A stretch of 12,521 nucleotides of DNA. Origin: Rhodospirillales bacterium (GTDB lineage: Bacteria > Pseudomonadota > Alphaproteobacteria > Rhodospirillales > JAPHTL01). Positions 6,811 through 12,521 of the stretch are shown one piece after another. The position numbers and the translations under genes are program-made. The DNA is taken from NCBI GenBank assembly GCA_026193355.1, contig JAPHTL010000343.1, positions 1-12,521 on the forward strand, in the 5' to 3' direction. How positions within the stretch are numbered: the first letter of the stretch is position 1; the number at the start of each line of letters is the position of its first letter. The notes below the pieces were generated by a model. It searched no databases and had not been told where the DNA came from. It saw nothing but the letters and a program-made list of their open reading frames with translations.

Positions 6811-7476
6811 ATGCCCAAAGAAGACAAGAAGGCGATCAAGGCGTCCTACACGGTTCCTTGTTCAAGCGCATTTCGTGACGCGGTCAGTGATCTGGCGGCC
6901 CGTCGGGGCGTGAATGTCGCCGATCTGGCGCGGTCCGTCCTTTTGACGGTTTCCGCGGACCGCCTGGCCGCCTTTCCCGATCCGGGTGAGCCCGATGCCG
7001 GTGATCGCGAGGATGTGACGCTCAAGACCGGCCCCTCGAAGGGGCGGCCATGGCGGCGCAAGCCGCGTTTGCAAATCCGCATGCCGCCGGGTCAGGACGT
7101 GACGGTCATCCGCCGCGCCCTGAATCTTGCCCTGTCGGTGGATCGTGGAGATGCCACGGTCTACGTGGATGTTCCGCAGAAGGATGGCGCGGGCAAGGAT
7201 GCGGTGCCCATTGGCGAAATCAGGGATGAAGTGGAACGTTTGCGGGCGGTGGTGTCCGCCCTTGCCTTCAGCCCGCTGCCGAACGGCGTCGAAAGCCGCG
7301 AGGATGCGCTTTACGTCCTCGGATTTCCGCCGCGTGCCATACCCGACCAGACGCATCTGAGAGCACGGTTCAGGATGCTGGCCACCGTTCATCACCCGGA
7401 CGGGCCGGCGGGGGATCATGTACGCATGAGTCAGCTTAATGCCGCGATGGATGTGCTGCGACGTTTCGCCGCCTGA
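6811..7476 (+). CDS. J-domain-like protein with a possible ribbon-helix-helix N-terminus
   Basis: I do not recognise a named family for the whole 221-residue protein. The C-terminus (about 164-219) resembles a J domain: an LYVLGFPP-type helix start, a basic helix near 183-192, the HPD tripeptide at H195-D197, and a final helix with LNAAMDVL. J domains stimulate the ATPase of Hsp70 (DnaK) through HPD. The N-terminal 10-48 has a short strand followed by two helices separated by GVNV, which is like a ribbon-helix-helix DNA-binding fold but without a proven match. The middle is basic around 77-90 and carries no other motif. There is no signal peptide or membrane segment, so it should be cytoplasmic. 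GGCGGA at 6798-6803 is 7 bases before the ATG. It is a single-gene unit, closed by the terminator at 7497. Confidence 0.7.
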   Translation: MPKEDKKAIKASYTVPCSSAFRDAVSDLAARRGVNVADLARSVLLTVSADRLAAFPDPGEPDAGDREDVTLKTGPSKGRPWRRKPRLQIRMPPGQDVTVIRRALNLALSVDRGDATVYVDVPQKDGAGKDAVPIGEIRDEVERLRAVVSALAFSPLPNGVESREDALYVLGFPPRAIPDQTHLRARFRMLATVHHPDGPAGDHVRMSQLNAAMDVLRRFAA

Positions 7477-7496
7477 TCCGAAACCCGGAAAAGAAG

Positions 7497-7526
7497 AAAG
7501 GGCTGCCCCTGCGGGCAGCCCTTTTT
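7497..7526. terminator. Bidirectional rho-independent terminator
   Basis: AAAGGGCTGCCC (7497-7508) pairs perfectly with GGGCAGCCCTTT (7513-7524) around a 4-base loop. Five T follow on the plus strand (7522-7526). On the minus strand the stem is followed by a T-rich run, the complement of the A-rich 7486-7499. It lies between convergent genes and can serve both the J-domain-like gene and the hemerythrin gene. Confidence 0.9.
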
Positions 7527-7551
7527 GTAGGCAAGAAAAGGATCGCGCCGA

Positions 7552-7962
7552 TCAGGTAAGGCCCTTTTCCTTCATCATGTTGTGCAACCTGCTGTCCATC
7601 TGCACGAAGTGGTGCATGAACCAGTGCCGGATCTCGGCCTCAAGATCGCGCATGTAATCGTAGGACGGATCCCTGGCGAAACGCTGCCCGATCTCCAGAA
7701 TTTCGTCGAGGAGCTTGTTGTGCTCCTCCATGTGGGGCTTGTACTCGGCATACTCCATTTCGCGCATTGTCGCCTCTTCCAACGCGAAATGGGCGGAGAT
7801 CTTGCCGTGCAGCTCGCCCAGGATATCCTCGACATGCGTCTTGTCGTGGTCATTGGCCAGGGTGGTGTGCAACTCGTTGATAAGGTCGATCAGGATTTCA
7901 TGCTCGTAATCAATGGGATCGATTCCCGATCGGTAGGTTTCCTTGAATTCCAACAGGGCCAT
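7552..7962 (-). CDS. Bacteriohemerythrin
   Basis: This is a small cytoplasmic four-helix protein that binds O2 at a non-heme di-iron centre; bacterial members are used for oxygen delivery or sensing. From the ATG at 7962 the product is 136 residues, the usual size. All seven expected iron ligands can be placed: H21, then H58 and E62 (HxxxE), H77 and H81 (HxxxH), then H118 and D123 (HxxxxD in HFVQMD). The frame runs upstream to a GTG at 8004, but only the ATG at 7962 has a strong ribosome binding site (AAGGA, 7 bases away) and it starts right at the conserved domain. There are no fused signalling domains, so it is a stand-alone carrier. It is separated from the upstream BI-1 gene by a terminator and so has its own promoter, which I could not identify with confidence. 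Confidence 0.93.
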   Translation of the reverse strand: MALLEFKETYRSGIDPIDYEHEILIDLINELHTTLANDHDKTHVEDILGELHGKISAHFALEEATMREMEYAEYKPHMEEHNKLLDEILEIGQRFARDPSYDYMRDLEAEIRHWFMHHFVQMDSRLHNMMKEKGLT

Positions 7963-7969
7963 TACGGTA

Positions 7970-7974
7970 TCCTT
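7970..7974 (-). promoter_or_regulatory. Ribosome binding site that sets the hemerythrin start
   Basis: On the minus strand AAGGA lies 7 bases before the ATG at 7962. It decides against the longer GTG start at 8004, whose extra 14 residues lie outside the hemerythrin fold. Confidence 0.8.
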
Positions 7975-8103
7975 GGTTGCCAGAGGGACTGCTGAGCCAG
8001 CCACACTTTAATCCGAAGAGTAAAAGAAAGCAGGGGCAGGGGAATAAAGCAAATGACGTGGGTCAAAAAAGACAAAATGAAGATGATGAAGTGGCCTGCA
8101 ACG

Positions 8104-8132
8104 AAAAACGCCCGGAGGGAAACCTCCGGGCG
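8104..8132 (-). terminator. Rho-independent terminator of the BI-1 gene
   Basis: On the minus strand a perfect 10-bp stem (arms 8123-8132 and 8109-8118) with a 4-base loop is followed directly by five T (8104-8108). It begins about 25 bases after the stop codon of the Bax-inhibitor-1 gene and separates that gene from the hemerythrin gene. Confidence 0.9.
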
Positions 8133-8156
8133 CTTCTGCATGGATGCCTTCAAGGC

Positions 8157-8873
8157 CTATTCGCGATTGCCGAACAGGTGGAGAAGCATGATGAAAAGGT
8201 TGATGAAGTCCAGATACAGGGTCAACGCCCCGAGAATGGCCTTCTTTTCATGCACCTCCGCCGCATCGGATTCCAGATAGATAGCCTTGATGCGCTGTGT
8301 GTCGTAGGCGGTAAGGCCGGTGAAGACCAGAACGCCAACCACCGAGATCACGAAATGCAGTGCGGAGCTTTCCATGAACAGGTTGACGATGCTGGCGATG
8401 ATAATGCCGATCAGCCCCATGAACAGGAAAGAGCCCCATCCGGCCAGATCGCGCTTGGTCGTATAGCCATAGAGGCTGAGCGCGCCGAAGGTCGCGGCCG
8501 TGATGAAGAAGACGCGAGCAATGCTGGCGCCTGTGAAGGCGATGAAAATGGAAGCTAGCGAAAGGCCCATGAGGCCTGCAAATACCCAGAAAAGGGCCTG
8601 GGCGGTGCCGGCCTTCATGCTGTGGATGCGCGCGCTGAGGAAGAAAACCATGCCGATCGGCGCAAGGGCGACAACCCAGAACAGCGGGGTCCCGAAAATC
8701 GCCTGCATGGCGGCCTCGGACTGCGAGACGCCATAGGCGACAGCGCCGGTCAGGGCGAGGCCCGAAGCCATGTAATTGTAGACCCGCAACATATAGGTGC
8801 GTAGTCCGACGTCGATATGAGCTGCCGACGCCTCGGCGCCGGTCATCAATCGCGGATCAGAGCCAAAAGCCAT
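8157..8873 (-). CDS. Bax inhibitor-1 (BI-1/YccA) family inner-membrane protein
   Basis: The 238-residue product has a short polar N-terminus and seven hydrophobic segments at about 32-50, 62-80, 91-112, 117-135, 146-166, 171-190 and 217-234, the topology of the BI-1/TMBIM family. Family signatures are GLTAYDTQRIK (186-196) and LDFINLF (221-227). D191 and D222 probably correspond to the aspartate pair that senses pH in the Bacillus calcium-leak member YetJ. Enterobacterial relatives include YbhL and the FtsH modulator YccA. GAGG lies about 8 bases before the ATG at 8873. It is a single-gene unit with its own terminator. The substrate or partner in this organism cannot be read from sequence. 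Confidence 0.93.
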   Translation of the reverse strand: MAFGSDPRLMTGAEASAAHIDVGLRTYMLRVYNYMASGLALTGAVAYGVSQSEAAMQAIFGTPLFWVVALAPIGMVFFLSARIHSMKAGTAQALFWVFAGLMGLSLASIFIAFTGASIARVFFITAATFGALSLYGYTTKRDLAGWGSFLFMGLIGIIIASIVNLFMESSALHFVISVVGVLVFTGLTAYDTQRIKAIYLESDAAEVHEKKAILGALTLYLDFINLFIMLLHLFGNRE

Positions 8874-8896
8874 TTTTAGACCTCATAAAAAAGAAT

Positions 8897-8969
8897 GTTC
8901 ACAGGGTTGAATATGTCAGGAGGCGGCGGAAAATCAACCATAACCGATTATGCCGCGTTCACATGGTTG
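8897..8969. repeat. Pair of 13-base direct repeats flanking the BI-1 promoter
   Basis: GTTCACAGGGTTG (8897-8909) and GTTCACATGGTTG (8957-8969) agree at 12 of 13 positions and lie 60 bases apart, close to a whole number of helical turns. One copy is just downstream of the putative -10 element, the other upstream of the -35. They could be operator sites for one regulator. No known regulator is recognised. Confidence 0.35.
8910..8937 (-). promoter_or_regulatory. Candidate promoter of the BI-1 gene
   Basis: On the minus strand TTGATT (8932-8937) and CATATT (8910-8915) are 16 bases apart, and the -10 element is 36 bases before the ATG. The match is moderate. Confidence 0.4.
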
Positions 8970-8983
8970 TGTATTGGCGCGCC

Positions 8984-9014
8984 AAAAAAAAGGCGGCGGA
9001 AATAACCCGCCGCC
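8984..9014 (-). terminator. Rho-independent terminator of the cytochrome operon
   Basis: On the minus strand GGCGGCGG (9007-9014) pairs with CCGCCGCC (8992-8999) around a 7-base loop and is followed by eight T (8984-8991). It starts 23 bases after the stop codon of the second cytochrome gene. Confidence 0.93.
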
Positions 9015-9037
9015 CTTGTTGCGTGCTGGATGCACGG

Positions 9038-9946
9038 TTATTTGCACCATGCGCCCTGCTCGATCCAGCGACGGAGCAACAGGGTATTGGAGTGGTTGAT
9101 GTCCTCGCCCGGATCGATGCCCGGCGGCATGCGGTTCATGGTCAGGCGCTGGTACAGCGGGCTGTTCACCGAATCGTAGGGAACGACGATTGGGATGCCG
9201 GGCTTGTTGAGCTCCTTGCCCCGGGTTTTCGACCAGGCGCCCTTCATGATGCCTTCGTAGCTGGTCAGGTTGACCTCGTTGAAGCTGGGCGGATCGCGGT
9301 GCGACTTGTGGCATTCGACGCACGGCGCGCTGCCGCCGAAGGCTTCGGGGTTGCTGAACAGCGTCAGGACGCTTTTCTGGAAGAACTCGTCATCCTTGGC
9401 GCCGTCGTCGATCCACTTCTTGATGGTGTCGATGGCCTCGGACGAAACCGGGTGGAAAAACGGAACGCCAAGGGGCATCCGGTTGTTGCGGATCATTCTG
9501 ATAAGCAGGCTTCCATCGGGATTGCCCGGAACGATGATCGGTCGCGTCGGGTTTTCGGTCGCGCCCCTCAGGATGCCCTCGCAGGACGAGAGGTCAAGCC
9601 CGCGGTAGCTTTTCGTCGGATCGTTGGAGCCGTGGCAGACGATACAGGCGGGGCCGTTTCCGAACGCGTTGGGCGTGCGCATCAGGGTGGAGATATATTC
9701 GTAGGTGATGGGAATATCGCGCTGGAGAACCAGCGCTTCGACCACCGCGTTGTCGCCGTGGATATCGAGATTGCCCAGCTTCATGTCCAGATACATCTGG
9801 TGCGTGACGCTGGCCGGGATCTCCTCGGCCGCCTTCTTTTCCGGGGCTTTCTTGTCCTGGGCCAGGGCAGGGCCAGCGACAAGAGAGAGCGTCACGGCGG
9901 CCAAGGCGAAGGCACGGATCGGTCGTGAAAATTTAATAAGAAACAT
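9038..9946 (-). CDS. Periplasmic diheme c-type cytochrome with internal duplication
   Basis: From the ATG at 9946 the product is 302 residues. A signal peptide with a basic start and hydrophobic core ends at PALA-Q near residue 30. Two heme-binding CxxCH motifs are present: CIVCH at 101-105 and CVECH at 209-213. Each is followed by a similar sequence: SCEGILRGA or SYEGIMKGA, then a VPG or VPY stretch, then NRMP (possible Met ligands M157 and M273), then a WIDDGA or WIEQGA end. The two halves therefore look like a tandem duplication of one heme domain, similar to domains named planctomycete cytochrome C (PSCyt1). The electron partner is unknown. An ATG at 9955 is only one base from the Shine-Dalgarno, so the second ATG is preferred. 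It is the second gene of a two-gene operon with the cytochrome upstream. Confidence 0.88.
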   Translation of the reverse strand: MFLIKFSRPIRAFALAAVTLSLVAGPALAQDKKAPEKKAAEEIPASVTHQMYLDMKLGNLDIHGDNAVVEALVLQRDIPITYEYISTLMRTPNAFGNGPACIVCHGSNDPTKSYRGLDLSSCEGILRGATENPTRPIIVPGNPDGSLLIRMIRNNRMPLGVPFFHPVSSEAIDTIKKWIDDGAKDDEFFQKSVLTLFSNPEAFGGSAPCVECHKSHRDPPSFNEVNLTSYEGIMKGAWSKTRGKELNKPGIPIVVPYDSVNSPLYQRLTMNRMPPGIDPGEDINHSNTLLLRRWIEQGAWCK

Positions 9947-9956
9947 TCCAGTCATT

Positions 9957-9961
9957 CCTCC
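9957..9961 (-). promoter_or_regulatory. Ribosome binding site of the second cytochrome gene
   Basis: On the minus strand GGAGG ends one base before the ATG at 9955 and ten bases before the ATG at 9946. The second spacing is the workable one and gives a cleaner signal peptide, so 9946 is chosen as the start. Confidence 0.6.
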
Positions 9962-9983
9962 ATGATCGTTACCGGATGATCCT

Positions 9984-10013
9984 CCGCCCCCGGCGATCAG
10001 GCGCCGGGGGCGG
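9984..10013 (-). other. GC-rich intercistronic hairpin between the two cytochrome genes
   Basis: CCGCCCCCGGCG (9984-9995) and CGCCGGGGGCGG (10002-10013) are perfect inverted repeats of 12 bp with a 6-base loop. No T run follows on the minus strand, so complete termination is unlikely. Such hairpins between genes usually protect the upstream message or reduce expression of the downstream gene. Confidence 0.7.
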
Positions 10014-10021
10014 GGAAATCG

Positions 10022-10741
10022 TTAATCCGGCAGAGTCTGAATATAGGCGAGGATATCCGCGGCAATCTGCGGGTCAAGGGCCAGCAGGGCGGGCATCTCC
10101 TTCAGGGGCTGCCCATTGCGGATCTTGTGGAAGGCCTGCCAGGGGTCGGCTTTCGCCTTCTTGCCGACTGAGGCTTCCTTGCGGCCGTCCATCGCGTGGC
10201 ACCGGGTGCAGATGGTGTCGTAATAGGTCTTGCCTTTCGCGAGGTCACCCTTCGCCTTGCCGGATGCGCGGTCGATGTACTTGTCCACATCGATAAGCCC
10301 GCGAGAGACGAATTGGGCGAGATGGGCGAAATCCTTGTCCGACAGCATGCCGTCCGTATAGGCGTGGGCGTCATTCTTCAGCACCTTGACGATGTCCGCA
10401 GCGGGCTTGCCGACGGCACCCATGATGCTGGGGCCGGGAACCTTGGCGGCTCCGTCCTTGCCCTTGTAATCCCAGCCGTGGCAGCTGTGGCACAACCAGC
10501 TGTCCTTCTTGCTGGCGTCGCCCTTGTAGTTGGGATGCGCGTTACGGGGAATCTCGTACCCCTCGGTCACCTTGATCCAAAGATCGTAGAGCAGGCCGCC
10601 GCGTGCGGCGTCGAAATCGGGGTGGGCGCTGTCGGCAAGGGCGTCCGTCGGGACGGCCATGCAGGCGAAAGCAAAAAATATGACGGAAACGGCGGTGATG
10701 ATTTTACGCACGCAAAAGGCGGACTCGTTGAGTATGGACAC
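10022..10741 (-). CDS. Periplasmic diheme c-type cytochrome
   Basis: From the GTG at 10741 the product is 239 residues. The signal peptide has a basic VRK before a hydrophobic stretch and a likely cleavage after DALA. The mature part begins with an RGGLLYDLW segment seen in soluble respiratory cytochromes. The first heme site is CHSCH (84-88) in a CHGWDYKG context; the second is CTRCH (178-182). Likely Met ligands are M132 and M216 (EMPAL). The C-terminal part from about 160 is a normal class I cytochrome c domain. The frame extends to an ATG at 10762, but a very strong GGAGGGAGG at 10747-10755 lies inside that extension, five bases before the GTG. It is followed after 75 bases by the second cytochrome gene. 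It probably passes electrons in a respiratory chain; the enzyme partner is not in the window. Confidence 0.88.
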   Translation of the reverse strand: MSILNESAFCVRKIITAVSVIFFAFACMAVPTDALADSAHPDFDAARGGLLYDLWIKVTEGYEIPRNAHPNYKGDASKKDSWLCHSCHGWDYKGKDGAAKVPGPSIMGAVGKPAADIVKVLKNDAHAYTDGMLSDKDFAHLAQFVSRGLIDVDKYIDRASGKAKGDLAKGKTYYDTICTRCHAMDGRKEASVGKKAKADPWQAFHKIRNGQPLKEMPALLALDPQIAADILAYIQTLPD

Positions 10742-10746
10742 TGTAA

Positions 10747-10755
10747 CCTCCCTCC
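10747..10755 (-). promoter_or_regulatory. Strong ribosome binding site that sets a GTG start
   Basis: On the minus strand GGAGGGAGG is followed by five bases and the GTG at 10741. It makes the GTG a better start than the upstream ATG at 10762, which has no such site. Confidence 0.75.
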
Positions 10756-10778
10756 ATGTCATTCGGTCTGTGCCGAAG

Positions 10779-10823
10779 TTTCAAAGGACGCCATTCTCGT
10801 TTTGAAATGAGAGTGACGTCCTT
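10779..10823 (-). other. Leader hairpin with overlapping inverted repeats before the cytochrome operon
   Basis: The 15-base arms at 10784-10798 and 10809-10823 match at 13 of 15 positions (AAGGACG with CGTCCTT at the base, TCTC with GAGA at the top) around a 10-base loop. A second inverted repeat, TTTCAAA at 10779-10785 and TTTGAAA at 10801-10807, shares bases with the first, so both cannot form together. The segment lies between the putative promoter and the cytochrome ribosome binding site. It could be an operator, a leader RNA switch, or a weak terminator of the permease gene. Confidence 0.5.
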
Positions 10824-10834
10824 GACTTTGGGAA

Positions 10835-10863
10835 ATAATACTTGAGAAAAGCGTAATATTGAA
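10835..10863 (-). promoter_or_regulatory. Candidate promoter of the cytochrome operon
   Basis: On the minus strand TATTAT (10835-10840) is a good -10 element; TTCAAT (10858-10863), 17 bases upstream, is a poor -35. The spacer region is AT-rich. Poor -35 boxes are common at activator-dependent promoters, but no known activator site is recognised here. Confidence 0.35.
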
Positions 10864-10871
10864 AAGGAAAA

Positions 10872-12521
10872 TTATTCGTTGCGGAGCAAGGGCGCGGCCT
10901 TGAGTCCGAGCGCCCGCCATGTTCCGGCAAGTCCGGCCAGCAAGGTGAAAAGAACACAGCCCGCGATAACTGCGACGGCGGCGCCCGGCAAAAAGACCCA
11001 GGCGCTGCCCATAAGGAAGACAACGACTGCCCAAGCGGTAATGGTGCCGACGGCGGCGGCGATCAGGCCGGTGGCCAGCCCGAGGAGACAATATTCAACC
11101 AAAAAGGCGAAAAGTACGGCCCTGCGGGTCGCGCCCAACACCTTGAAGATAACAGCATCGGCGATTCGGCGGTTGGAGCCGACGGCGATGGCGCCGCCCA
11201 GCACAAGAACGCCGACGACGATGGCGACCGCGGAAGCGGCCCGGACGGCGGCCCCGATGCCTTCCAGCATTCCCTTGGCGGCGTCAAGCGCCTCACGCAC
11301 ACGAATCGTGGAGATATTGGTGAAACGATCGCCAATGGCGCGCTCAATGGCGGTTTCCGCCTCGGCCGTCGCCTGCGCGGCCGCAATATGGCTGTGTGGC
11401 GCGCCCTCAAGAACGCCGGGAGCGAAGATGATCGCAAAATCAAATCGCATGCTGCGCCAGTCGATTCGCCGCAGGCTGGTGATCTTGGCCTCAATCTCAC
11501 GGCCCAGAACCGACAGGGTCAGGGTGTCGCCAAGACCGATGCCGAAACCACGCGCCAGTTTGCCGTCCAGCGAGATAAGGGGTGGCCCCGTGTAATCGGG
11601 TGGCCACCATTCCCCCGAAGTGATCTCGGCGCCGTCGAGCGGTTCGGCGGAATAGGTCAGCGCCCTGTCACCCCTTATCGCCCATTCGGCGTCGGGCGCG
11701 ATGGTGACGTTCTCGATGGGCTGTCCCTTGATGGCGACGATCCGTCCCCGTAACGACGGCATCCGTTTCAGTGTACCCGCACCGGGCACGGCCTTGACGG
11801 TTTCGTCGAAGGCCTTAACCTGATCGGGCTGGATGTCGATGAAGAAAAGGGCGGGGGCCTGCTCGGGAACCCGCTCGTTGATCTGGTAGCGGAGGTTGCC
11901 TTCGATCTGGGTGACGGCGACCAGAACAGAAAGTCCAAGGCCAAGGGAAAGCATGACGCTGGCCGTCCGGTTGCCGGGCCGATACAGGTTGCCCAGTCCA
12001 AGCCGCCAGAGCGCATTGGGGAGATGCCGAAACCGTCGCGCCGCCGCAGTGACGAGCGCGCCGCCGCCGCGCAGCGCAAGCATCGCCACAATCGTTCCAC
12101 CAACGAACCAATACGCGAAAGAGCGTTCACTGGCGGTCAGGATGATAAGCGCCGCCAACGTCAGGGCGGCGACGCCTGTTATGAAAACCGCCAGCGGATC
12201 GCGGGTTCCCTCGGGCGAAATGCCAGCTCTGAAAAGCTGGGCTGCGGGCACCCTGCGGGATCGCATGAGGGGCCAGATGGCGAAAGTCGCCGCCGAAATA
12301 ACGCCAAAAAGGGCGGCCATCGCCAGTGGCCAGGGATAAAAGCCGGCGCGCGCGGGAACGGGCAGGTGTCCCGCAAGGGCGTGGAGGGCGAAAGCGGGCA
12401 GAATTCCGCCGAGCAAAAGCCCGGCCATGATACCGACGAGGGCAAGAACGCCGATTTGCAGGAAGTAAACCATAAAGACGAGGCGCGATGGCGCGCCGAG
12501 ACATTTCATGGTCGCGATGAC
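10872..12521 (-). CDS. FtsX-family ABC transporter permease (YbbP-like), C-terminal part
   Basis: The frame is open to the window end, and codons before the first visible ATG read VIAT, then MKCLGA, so the gene starts outside. About 550 residues are seen. Counting from the ATG at 12509, hydrophobic segments lie at about 12-34, 58-80, 105-125, 130-152 and 185-205, then a large soluble, probably periplasmic, domain at about 206-420, then three segments at about 425-447, 463-490 and 498-525. Two copies of the FtsX signature are visible: KCLGAPSRLVFMVYF at the start and KVLGATRRAVLFAFLVEY near 450-467. Duplicated FtsX cores of this kind are typical of YbbP-type permeases, which pair with a YbbA-type ATPase usually encoded just upstream, here out of view. 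Relatives act on lipids, lipoproteins or peptides at the envelope; the substrate here is unknown. Confidence 0.85.
   Translation of the reverse strand, partial: VIATMKCLGAPSRLVFMVYFLQIGVLALVGIMAGLLLGGILPAFALHALAGHLPVPARAGFYPWPLAMAALFGVISAATFAIWPLMRSRRVPAAQLFRAGISPEGTRDPLAVFITGVAALTLAALIILTASERSFAYWFVGGTIVAMLALRGGGALVTAAARRFRHLPNALWRLGLGNLYRPGNRTASVMLSLGLGLSVLVAVTQIEGNLRYQINERVPEQAPALFFIDIQPDQVKAFDETVKAVPGAGTLKRMPSLRGRIVAIKGQPIENVTIAPDAEWAIRGDRALTYSAEPLDGAEITSGEWWPPDYTGPPLISLDGKLARGFGIGLGDTLTLSVLGREIEAKITSLRRIDWRSMRFDFAIIFAPGVLEGAPHSHIAAAQATAEAETAIERAIGDRFTNISTIRVREALDAAKGMLEGIGAAVRAASAVAIVVGVLVLGGAIAVGSNRRIADAVIFKVLGATRRAVLFAFLVEYCLLGLATGLIAAAVGTITAWAVVVFLMGSAWVFLPGAAVAVIAGCVLFTLLAGLAGTWRALGLKAAPLLRNE

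Noticed and set aside
7963..8004. An N-terminal extension of the hemerythrin from a GTG
   Set aside because: The ATG at 7962 has AAGGA at ideal spacing and begins at the conserved domain. The extension has neither a good ribosome binding site nor similarity.
8963..9928. A 321-codon plus-strand open frame opposite the duplicated cytochrome
   Set aside because: The minus strand has a signal peptide, two CxxCH motifs and a ribosome binding site; the plus frame has none of these.
1..12521. CRISPR arrays, insertion sequences, toxin-antitoxin pairs or defence genes
   Set aside because: No regularly spaced repeats, terminal inverted repeats with transposase, or small overlapping gene pairs of these types were seen.

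Overview
The window looks like chromosomal DNA from a GC-rich alphaproteobacterium, most likely in or near the Rhodospirillales. The reasons are the heme cluster in which a mitofilin (Mic60) homologue sits between hemD and a HemY-type protein, the divergent tsaD-gpsA pair next to hemC, a tRNA-Thr(CGT) with an encoded CCA end, and several periplasmic c-type cytochromes. I cannot name a genus. I see no IS element, phage gene, CRISPR array or defence locus.

Layout. (1) Positions 1-1183, minus strand: tsaD (tRNA t6A37 modification) followed by the first codons of gpsA. (2) Positions 1300-5795, plus strand: hemC, then one continuous reading frame that joins uroporphyrinogen-III synthase (HemD) to a Mic60/mitofilin-like membrane protein, then a HemY-type TPR protein with a C-terminal zinc ribbon. 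The genes are 3 to 26 bases apart and form an operon. (3) Positions 5796-6055: a strongly folded intergenic element, then tRNA-Thr with a good promoter. (4) Positions 6056-6810: 755 bases with no credible gene, AT-rich in its second half, ending in a repeat-containing leader. (5) Positions 6811-7476: a protein with a J-domain-like C-terminus, followed by a hairpin terminator shared with the convergent gene. (6) Positions 7552-8873, minus: a bacteriohemerythrin and a Bax-inhibitor-1 family membrane protein, separated by a terminator. (7) Positions 9038-10741, minus: two secreted diheme c-type cytochromes, with a 12-bp hairpin between them and a second hairpin in the leader. (8) Positions 10872-12521, minus: the C-terminal part of an FtsX-family ABC transporter permease that continues beyond the window.

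How the genes fit together. HemC makes hydroxymethylbilane and HemD cyclises it to uroporphyrinogen III, the precursor of heme. Mic60 shapes inner membranes in alphaproteobacteria and HemY is a membrane TPR protein, so the operon links tetrapyrrole synthesis with inner-membrane organisation. Here HemD and Mic60 appear to be one polypeptide, although the ribosome binding site and start codon expected for a separate mic60 are still present inside the frame. This is the most notable point in the window. The cytochrome pair uses heme, and the hemerythrin binds oxygen through a di-iron site, which suggests a microaerobic or respiratory life style; this last point is inference.
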